A stretch of DNA of 5,266 nt from Candidatus Fischerbacteria bacterium RBG_13_37_8 (lineage in GTDB: Bacteria > Acidobacteriota > HRBIN11 > MFGW01). Of this stretch, positions 1-4,440 are shown one piece after another. Below the pieces are notes generated by a model that ran no database searches, was not told where the DNA came from, and saw nothing but the letters and a program-made list of their open reading frames with translations. Location: contig MFGW01000113.1 of assembly GCA_001780385.1 (NCBI GenBank), positions 11,023 to 16,288 of the forward strand. Reading direction: 5' to 3'. Positions within the stretch are counted from its first letter, which is position 1. Each line of letters begins with the position of its first letter. The translations under genes were made by a program, and so were the position numbers.

Positions 1-1
1 T

Positions 2-313
2 GCAATAGGAAGAGGAAGAGTTTGGACGGGTGAACAGGCAAAAGAGCGCAAATTAATTGATATGATAGGGGGACTTGACGATGCTATTGCACAGGCGAAG
101 AAACTTGCAAATATACCAAAAGATGAAGAGGTCGAACTGGTAATCTGGCCTAAGAAAAAATCATTTTTTGAAGCTTTGATGGAATTAGAATCTGGCCAGG
201 AAATATTGCTTCGCTATAAGCTGAGAGATTATTATATGCTCCAACATTTATTAACAGTGTATGCAAATGAGCCTTACCTTGCAATTATGCCGGAAATGAA
301 AATCAGCCGGTAG
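2..313 (+). CDS. sppA: Signal peptide peptidase SppA (S49 family), C-terminal part, 5' end outside the window
   Basis: This reading frame is open from the left edge of the window to the TAG at 311-313, giving 103 residues, so the gene begins upstream. An internal ATG at 62 is not the real start, because the family-like sequence continues through it. The segment reads IGRGRVWTGEQAKERKLID followed by IGGLDDAIAQAKKLA, which is the characteristic C-terminal block of SppA/S49 peptidases. The protein ends in a short tail (AIMPEMKISR) of the kind that closes many SppA proteins. SppA is a membrane-anchored serine protease with a Ser/Lys dyad that degrades cleaved signal peptides at the cytoplasmic membrane. 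The catalytic Ser and Lys, the membrane anchor and the long-versus-short form cannot be assessed because they lie outside the window. A hairpin terminator follows directly, so this gene probably ends its transcript. Family assignment is fairly sure; the symbol is by family. Confidence 0.85.
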   Translation, partial: AIGRGRVWTGEQAKERKLIDMIGGLDDAIAQAKKLANIPKDEEVELVIWPKKKSFFEALMELESGQEILLRYKLRDYYMLQHLLTVYANEPYLAIMPEMKISR

Positions 314-324
314 AAAAAAGACAG

Positions 325-361
325 AGAGGTTAAGGCTAAGCTCTTTTTAACCTTAACCTTT
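325..361 (+). terminator. Rho-independent terminator after sppA
   Basis: The arm AGGTTAAGG (327-335) is perfectly complementary to CCTTAACCT (351-359). The stem extends outward by a G-T wobble and an A-T pair (325-326 with 360-361). It extends inward, past one C-A mismatch, by three more pairs (337-339 with 347-349), leaving a 7-nt loop. The 3' side runs into TTTACTTT (359-366), a T-rich but interrupted tail. It begins 11 bp after the sppA stop codon and lies before the dnaJ promoter, which is where a terminator would be expected. The stem is AT-rich, so termination may be partial. Confidence 0.6.
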
Positions 362-373
362 ACTTTAGCGTAC

Positions 374-402
374 TTGAAATTATTTGCTGAAATAAATATA
401 AT
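374..402 (+). promoter_or_regulatory. Sigma70-type promoter of dnaJ
   Basis: TTGAAA (374-379; 5 of 6 match to the -35 consensus) is followed after exactly 17 bp by TATAAT (397-402; perfect -10). The start of transcription would be near 408-410, giving a leader of about 45 nt that contains the GGAG ribosome-binding site (439-442) upstream of the dnaJ ATG. The site lies between the sppA terminator and dnaJ, so dnaJ appears to be transcribed independently. No extended -10 (TGN) is present. Confidence 0.65.
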
Positions 403-411
403 AACGATGAT

Positions 412-429
412 GGTTCTACAGTAAGAACC
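412..429. promoter_or_regulatory. Perfect inverted repeat at the dnaJ transcription start (candidate operator or 5' mRNA hairpin)
   Basis: GGTTCT-ACAGTA-AGAACC is a perfect 6+6 bp inverted repeat with a 6-nt centre. It begins a few bases after the predicted start point of the promoter at 374-402 and ends 9 bp before the GGAG ribosome-binding site. Its position is similar to that of heat-shock operators that overlap start points, but the sequence is not the CIRCE element bound by HrcA (TTAGCACTC-N9-GAGTGCTAA). It could instead be a stabilising hairpin at the 5' end of the mRNA. It is followed by TTTT, so a weak attenuator is a third possibility. The function is inference; the repeat itself is directly visible. 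Confidence 0.45.
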
Positions 430-453
430 TTTTATAATGGAGCAATAAACTGA

Positions 454-1584
454 ATGGCAAAAAGAGATTATTATGAAGTGCTTGGGGTTTCAAGAAATTC
501 AACCGAGCAGGAAATAAAGAAAGCTTATCGTCAGTTAGCACTCAAGTATCATCCAGACAGAAATCCTGATAAAAATGCTGAAGAAGTATTTAAAGAAGCT
601 TCGGAAGCATACAGCATATTAATTGATAAAGAAAAACGAGCCATGTATGACACTTATGGTCATAGTGGAGTCGGTAATTATCAAGGTGGTTTCAATTATA
701 CAGATTTCAACTCAGATATTTTTGCTGATTTTGCTGATATTTTTGGTAGTTTTTTCGGAGGAGATCTTTTTGGCGGTTCCCGTCGAAATAGGAGAAAAAG
801 ATACGGACCTATCCGGGGCAGTGACCTGCAGTACACTTTGCAGGTTGATCTCGAAGAAGCAGTTTTTGGAACCGAAACAAATATAAAAATACCAAGGCTT
901 GATTCCTGCTCAACCTGCAAAGGAACCGGTAAAACAAAAGATTCACGTGATATCGCATGCGATTCTTGCAAAGGTATGGGGCAAATACACTATAACCAGG
1001 GTTTTTTAACTATCGCAAGAACATGCCCATATTGTGATGGAACCGGTCGCTATATAGAAAATCCATGCCTGGAATGCAAAGGTCAGGGAAGAGTTGAAAT
1101 ACAAAAAACCATAAAAGTTAAAATACCCGCAGGTATTGATACGGGTACACGTCTCCGCATTAAAAATGAAGGTGAAGGCGGACTACACGGTGGTGAACAA
1201 GGAGATCTTTATGTGCTCATTGGCGTGAAAGAACATTCCGTTTACAAGCGGCATAATAATGATCTCTACTTGGAACATGAAATAACACTTCTGCAAGCTT
1301 TGCTCGGTGATATTATAACTTTAAAAACATTATATGGTGATGAACAAATTAAAATTGAAGAAAATACTCAATTAGATACTATTATAACTCTCAAAGATAA
1401 AGGAGTCCCTTATCTAAACAGTAATAGCAAGGGAGATCTTCATGTCAGGATAATTATAAAAATGCCTCGCAGTTTCAGCAATGCTGAAAAAGAACTTTTA
1501 TTAAAATGGGCAAAACTACGAAACGAGAATATAAAACCTCAAAGCAAAAGTGTATACAAAAGAGTAAAGGACATTCTTCAATAA
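454..1584 (+). CDS. dnaJ: Chaperone protein DnaJ (type I Hsp40)
   Basis: This 376-residue protein has the complete type I DnaJ layout and normal family length. The J-domain spans about residues 4-70 with the HPD motif at 33-35, which stimulates DnaK ATP hydrolysis. A Gly/Phe-rich linker (about 70-108) holds two DIF motifs (88-90 and 95-97), as in E. coli DnaJ. The cysteine-rich domain has four CxxCxGxG repeats (C152/C155, C169/C172, C191/C194, C205/C208) that bind two zinc ions. The C-terminal client-binding domains follow, including GDLYV and GDLHV strands. DnaJ delivers unfolded cytosolic proteins to DnaK. The start is fixed by an in-frame TGA immediately before the ATG; GGAG lies 11 nt upstream. 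It has its own promoter, and grpE, dnaK and hrcA are not adjacent. It converges on dapF. I see no truncation or missing key residue. Confidence 0.97.
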   Translation: MAKRDYYEVLGVSRNSTEQEIKKAYRQLALKYHPDRNPDKNAEEVFKEASEAYSILIDKEKRAMYDTYGHSGVGNYQGGFNYTDFNSDIFADFADIFGSFFGGDLFGGSRRNRRKRYGPIRGSDLQYTLQVDLEEAVFGTETNIKIPRLDSCSTCKGTGKTKDSRDIACDSCKGMGQIHYNQGFLTIARTCPYCDGTGRYIENPCLECKGQGRVEIQKTIKVKIPAGIDTGTRLRIKNEGEGGLHGGEQGDLYVLIGVKEHSVYKRHNNDLYLEHEITLLQALLGDIITLKTLYGDEQIKIEENTQLDTIITLKDKGVPYLNSNSKGDLHVRIIIKMPRSFSNAEKELLLKWAKLRNENIKPQSKSVYKRVKDILQ

Positions 1585-1595
1585 TTCCTTGCTTC
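1578..1595. repeat. Left copy of an 18-bp direct repeat carrying the dnaJ stop codon
   Basis: TCAATAATTCCTTGCTTC at this position matches 1697-1714 at 17 of 18 bases, differing only at the 12th base (T here, A there). This copy supplies the dnaJ stop codon TAA (1582-1584). The two copies are 119 bp apart, start to start. The arrangement is that expected of a target-site duplication around an inserted element. Confidence 0.6.
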
Positions 1596-1696
1596 CCTAT
1601 TCCTTTTTTCGTTTTTTGCTGAATTTTTCGCATGGCACATTGAAATACCCTGCAGGCCTACGTTGCGAGCGTGTCTAATGTTTAGGTCCGACCCCC
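1596..1696. mobile_element. Putative small inserted element between dnaJ and dapF (no coding capacity)
   Basis: These 101 bp lie exactly between the two copies of an 18-bp direct repeat. The left part is T-rich with two T6 runs (1604-1609 and 1612-1617). The right part (1629-1696) is about 56% G+C by direct count, clearly above the flanking genes. It includes the palindrome CCTGCAGG (1649-1656) and a short hairpin-like AGGTCCGACCCC (1684-1695). There are no obvious terminal inverted repeats, so a classical MITE is not clearly supported; a REP-type or other short interspersed element is an alternative. It also occupies the place of the terminators of the two convergent genes, but I see no convincing stem followed by a T-run on either strand. 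Confidence 0.4.
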
Positions 1697-1714
1697 TCAA
1701 TAATTCCATGCTTC
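1697..1714. repeat. Right copy of the 18-bp direct repeat carrying the dapF stop codon
   Basis: TCAATAATTCCATGCTTC matches 1578-1595 at 17 of 18 bases. Its first three bases are the complement of the dapF TGA stop codon, and the rest encodes the last residues of DapF (EAWNY) on the minus strand. Because the same repeat contains TCA (minus-strand stop) and TAA (plus-strand stop), each convergent gene ends in its own copy. Confidence 0.6.
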
Positions 1715-2542
1715 GGGAAACGCTTCGCCTTTGTAAACAATGCGCGCATCTCCCTCTAAATAAACACCAGTCAATTCATTATCTGTAAATTGCAGATAGA
1801 CACTGAGGACAAATCCTGAACGTGTTTCAAAAATATACACCATATAAGGAAAACGTAATTTATGTAAAGCAATTGCTGCTGAAATACATCCGCTTCCGCA
1901 AGCAAGAGTTTCATCTTCAACACCCCGTTCATACGTTCTGACAAGAAAGCGGTTTTCCCTTACCTGCATAATTAAATCGATATTACTTCCTTCGCTGCCA
2001 AAGGAAGGCGAATGTCTCATTGCTTTTGCAATTACATTGAACGGCATTTGTGCCAAATTTTTACCAAAGGCAATAAAATGCGGATCTCCTATTATTATAA
2101 AATGACCATTGACCATATTTTTGTTTTCGACATGTATTACTTTATTTAATTCAATATGAACGGGTAGGGGAACTTGTAATTTAACGTTGTTTTGGAGAAT
2201 TTCTGCGGCAAGTGAACCAGCATTTGTTTCTATGATCATATGTTTGGATGCAATAACATTTACAAAAGCAAAACGAGCTGCACATCTGCCGCCATTTCCA
2301 CACAAATTAAATTCTGAGCCATCCGCATTAAAAAATCGTGCCTTGAAATTTGCTTTCTTTGAATTCTCTATTAAAATTAATCCATCTGCACCTATCGAAT
2401 ACCTTCGGGAACATAATTTTTTAGCGAGAACATTTGCCTGTTCACTATATTGACCATTTCTATTATCGATAACTATAAAATCATTTGCTGCGCCTGACAT
2501 TTTATAATACGTTATTCTTTTGGCTACACTATCATTCAACAT
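1697..2542 (-). CDS. dapF: Diaminopimelate epimerase
   Basis: DapF interconverts LL- and meso-diaminopimelate in the cytosol, the last step before meso-DAP is used for lysine and peptidoglycan. With the ATG at 2542 the protein has 281 residues, a normal family length. Both catalytic cysteines are present: C81 in NLCGNGGRC and C215 in TLACGSG. The N-terminal KMSGAANDFIVID motif, FNADGSE (71-77), GSNID (185-189) and YERGVEDET (204-212) are further family signatures. The usual GNPH substrate loop reads GDPH (152-155) here. The frame could open 7 codons earlier at a TTG (2563), but that codon has no ribosome-binding site and sits in an inverted repeat. The ATG has a weak AGG 11 nt upstream. It lies 44 bp downstream of a small membrane-protein gene on the same strand, probably in one transcript, and converges on dnaJ. 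Confidence 0.95.
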   Translation of the reverse strand: MLNDSVAKRITYYKMSGAANDFIVIDNRNGQYSEQANVLAKKLCSRRYSIGADGLILIENSKKANFKARFFNADGSEFNLCGNGGRCAARFAFVNVIASKHMIIETNAGSLAAEILQNNVKLQVPLPVHIELNKVIHVENKNMVNGHFIIIGDPHFIAFGKNLAQMPFNVIAKAMRHSPSFGSEGSNIDLIMQVRENRFLVRTYERGVEDETLACGSGCISAAIALHKLRFPYMVYIFETRSGFVLSVYLQFTDNELTGVYLEGDARIVYKGEAFPEAWNY

Positions 2543-2558
2543 ATATTTAATTACCTGG

Positions 2559-2575
2559 TGCAAATGAATTTTGCA
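2559..2575. repeat. Perfect inverted repeat just upstream of dapF
   Basis: TGCAAA-TGAAT-TTTGCA is a perfect 6+6 bp inverted repeat in the 44-bp gap between the small membrane-protein gene and dapF. On the minus-strand transcript it would form a small AU-rich hairpin ending 16 nt before the dapF ATG. It could be an operator, a processing hairpin or chance in AT-rich DNA. It has no T-run on its 3' side, so it is not a terminator. Confidence 0.3.
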
Positions 2576-2586
2576 GACTTTTGAAT

Positions 2587-2850
2587 TTATTTTGGTGTTC
2601 CCACTATTTTATTATAGAGCCAGCCAAAAATTAATCCGAGGAAGACACCTTCCGTGAGGGCATAAATAGTACCTGTGATCAATCCCAAAAAACCTCTCAT
2701 AGCTTTATAACCCGGGTAAATTGATTTCACCAGGGTAACAAATTCGACAGCATAAGAATTCCATATCAGGTTAAGCAAGCCGGTAGAAAACACCATGCCT
2801 GCCCATAGAATACCCAATGTTATTGCGAAAGCTTTGACATTGATTTTCAT
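2587..2850 (-). CDS. Small two-helix membrane protein of unknown function (often auto-named 'bacteriophage holin')
   Basis: From the ATG at 2850 the protein has 87 residues and two hydrophobic segments, about residues 7-29 and 54-80, joined by a short polar loop containing SIYPGYKAMRG. The start at 2850 is chosen over an in-frame ATG at 2874 because AGGAG (2860-2856) sits 5 nt before it; the upstream ATG has no such site. The pattern MKxNVKAFAxxxGILW at the start, SIYPGY in the middle and GxxFGWLYN near the end resembles a widespread family of short bacterial membrane proteins. From memory, these are labelled holin or two-TM domain of unknown function. There are no phage genes nearby, so a lysis role is unsupported. 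It precedes dapF by 44 bp on the same strand and is divergent from the channel gene. The gene is very likely real; the function is unknown. Confidence 0.75.
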   Translation of the reverse strand: MKINVKAFAITLGILWAGMVFSTGLLNLIWNSYAVEFVTLVKSIYPGYKAMRGFLGLITGTIYALTEGVFLGLIFGWLYNKIVGTPK

Positions 2851-2900
2851 TGTTTCTCCTATATTATAAAACATTATAGCACAAGCACTGCTTGATTAAA
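2834..2900. promoter_or_regulatory. Compact divergent promoter region between the small membrane-protein gene and the channel gene
   Basis: Only about 50 bp separate the two chosen start codons (2850 minus, 2901 plus), so both promoters must overlap here or reach into the genes. On the minus strand there are two TATAAT hexamers 10 bp apart (2878-2873 and 2868-2863); the first would leave the AGGAG site intact in the leader, but neither has a good -35. On the plus strand a perfect TTGACA (2834-2839) lies inside the small gene, with only poor -10 partners (TATATT at 2860-2865, a 20-bp spacer). The exact promoters are uncertain. Confidence 0.3.
2856..2860 (-). promoter_or_regulatory. Strong ribosome-binding site fixing the start of the small membrane protein
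   Basis: Reading the minus strand, AGGAG is followed by 5 nt (AAACA) and then ATG at 2850. This is the strongest Shine-Dalgarno match in the window. It shows that the ATG at 2850, not the one at 2874, is used. Confidence 0.75.
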
Positions 2901-4433
2901 ATGATGATTTTAGGTACACTGGGAATACTATTATTTACCATGAATATGTTGATAATTTTAAAATACAGTATTGTATCTATCTTCTCATTTGCAGTTCTAT
3001 TGCTAATTCCTTTGCTCTTAAGAAAATATCCTGCTGCACAAAAAAAACTAAAAATATATGTTATTTCTCTCACTGTTCTATTACTTCTTTACTATGCAAT
3101 TATAATCTTCAATATTCCTGTACCTGAAAAACTTGCAAGACTGATACATATAATATTCATCACGGCAATTTCACTTAGTCTGGTTAAGATAGTATCGATC
3201 ATAGTTTTTGATGTATATCTTGAGCTGCAGAAACAATTAGCTGTCCCAAAACTATTGAAAGATCTTATCAATTTATTAGCTTACCTTGCAATTTTTCTGC
3301 TTATTACACATTTTATAATGGGATGGGAACTTACTCCTGTACTTGCTACATCAGCAGTAGTAACAGTGATTTTAGGATTTGCACTCCAGGATACCCTGGG
3401 AAATTTCTTTTCTGGTCTTGCCATTCATTTTGAGCCGCCCTTTCACATTGGAGACTGGGTAAAAGTAGAAAATGTCATTGGCAAAGTACAAGAAATTACC
3501 TGGCGCTCTGTTAAAATACTTACCAGGCATAATGATACGGTCATTATTCCAAATAGTGCAATTGCCAAAGATACTATTATTAATTATTCAAAACCCGCAC
3601 AATCACATGCATACGCAATTACTATAGGAGTAAGCTATTGGGATTCTCCCGATCATGTAATATCCACCATTAAACAAATATTGAATAATGTAGAAGGAGT
3701 CAATATTGCATTAGAACCAGCAATCCGTATAATTGCCTACCAGGATTTCTCAATTCTTTATCATGTACGCTTCTGGTACTTTGACTATGCGCAGATTGAA
3801 GTTATTGAAGGGGAAATAAATAGAAGAATATGGTATGCATTTAAACGAGAGCATATCACAATTCCATTCCCCATAAGAAATGTTTTTATTCAGCAGCCAA
3901 TAACGGACACAGTGGATTTACCAGCATTGATAAAAAATTTACGCAATGTTTATTTATTTCATGACATGGAAGAAGAAGAACTTACTACAATTGCAGAAAT
4001 TATGAAACACAAATATTATGCGTGCAGAGAAACAATCGTAAAACAGAATGAAGAAGGCGGTTCAATGTATATCATCAAAAAAGGCTCAGTATCTATCGAA
4101 ATAGACGCTCCAAACGGACAAAAAATATTAATCAAGAATTTAAAAGATGGAGATTTTTTTGGTGAAATTTCTTTACTTACTGGAGATAAACGCAATGCAA
4201 CGATAAAAGCAATCTCAGATGTTGAATTATTTGAATTGAGTCGTGAACAACTGCGCTCGGCAATTCAAATAAATCATAATATAGCAGTAAAACTCAACAC
4301 AATAATGAATCAGCGCAAAGAAGAACTAATACAAGCCATTGAAGACGAGACCGTCGAAATGGCAAAGAAAAAAGGAATTGATAAAGGTTTCCCGGTAATA
4401 TTTGAAAAAATTAAAAAATTTCTTTTCAGTTGA
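2901..4433 (+). CDS. MscS-family channel with C-terminal cyclic-nucleotide-binding domain (bCNG type)
   Basis: This 510-residue inner-membrane protein joins a small-conductance mechanosensitive (MscS) channel core to a cyclic-nucleotide-binding (CNB) domain. About five hydrophobic stretches occupy residues 1-145. The pore-lining helix follows (about 145-177), ending in the family signature LGFALQDTLGNFFSGL, then the MscS beta domain with PPFHIGDWVKV and VIIPNSAI (to about 221) and the alpha/beta domain (to about 335). The CNB domain spans about 346-460. Its phosphate-binding cassette FFGEISLLTGDKRNATIKA (419-437) keeps E422 for the ribose and R431 for the phosphate, so it looks able to bind cAMP or cGMP. 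This is the architecture of bacterial cyclic-nucleotide-gated channels, reported to be gated by nucleotide more than by tension. The frame also opens at a TTG (2892); the tandem ATGs at 2901/2904 are preferred, though neither start has a clear ribosome-binding site. The epimerase gene follows after 7 bp. Confidence 0.92.
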   Translation: MMILGTLGILLFTMNMLIILKYSIVSIFSFAVLLLIPLLLRKYPAAQKKLKIYVISLTVLLLLYYAIIIFNIPVPEKLARLIHIIFITAISLSLVKIVSIIVFDVYLELQKQLAVPKLLKDLINLLAYLAIFLLITHFIMGWELTPVLATSAVVTVILGFALQDTLGNFFSGLAIHFEPPFHIGDWVKVENVIGKVQEITWRSVKILTRHNDTVIIPNSAIAKDTIINYSKPAQSHAYAITIGVSYWDSPDHVISTIKQILNNVEGVNIALEPAIRIIAYQDFSILYHVRFWYFDYAQIEVIEGEINRRIWYAFKREHITIPFPIRNVFIQQPITDTVDLPALIKNLRNVYLFHDMEEEELTTIAEIMKHKYYACRETIVKQNEEGGSMYIIKKGSVSIEIDAPNGQKILIKNLKDGDFFGEISLLTGDKRNATIKAISDVELFELSREQLRSAIQINHNIAVKLNTIMNQRKEELIQAIEDETVEMAKKKGIDKGFPVIFEKIKKFLFS

Positions 4434-4440
4434 GGTAATA

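Noticed and set aside
412..433. GGTTCT/AGAACC hairpin followed by TTTT as the main sppA terminator
   Set aside because: The stem is only 6 bp and lies downstream of the dnaJ promoter; the longer hairpin at 325-361 is a better terminator.
433..438. A second TATAAT directly before the dnaJ ribosome-binding site as the -10 box
   Set aside because: It has no matching -35 and would start transcription downstream of the GGAG site; the promoter at 374-402 fits far better.
623..971. Two open frames, 623-886 (plus) and 696-971 (minus), inside dnaJ
   Set aside because: Both lie wholly within the J-domain to zinc-finger coding part of dnaJ, have no ribosome-binding site and no family-like sequence; they are out-of-frame shadows.
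1585..1696. Bidirectional terminator between dnaJ and dapF
   Set aside because: T-runs are present but no stable stem precedes them on either strand, apart from a weak 5-bp pairing near the dnaJ stop.
2187..2453. Plus-strand open frame antisense to dapF
   Set aside because: It overlaps the conserved core of DapF on the other strand and shows no recognisable motif.
2587..2850. Prophage remnant suggested by the holin-like small protein
   Set aside because: No endolysin, structural, integrase or other phage gene is present; the neighbours are housekeeping genes.
2864..3073. Minus-strand open frame of 69 codons covering the start of the channel gene
   Set aside because: It is antisense to the hydrophobic N-terminus of the channel and overlaps the upstream region of the real small membrane-protein gene; no family resemblance.
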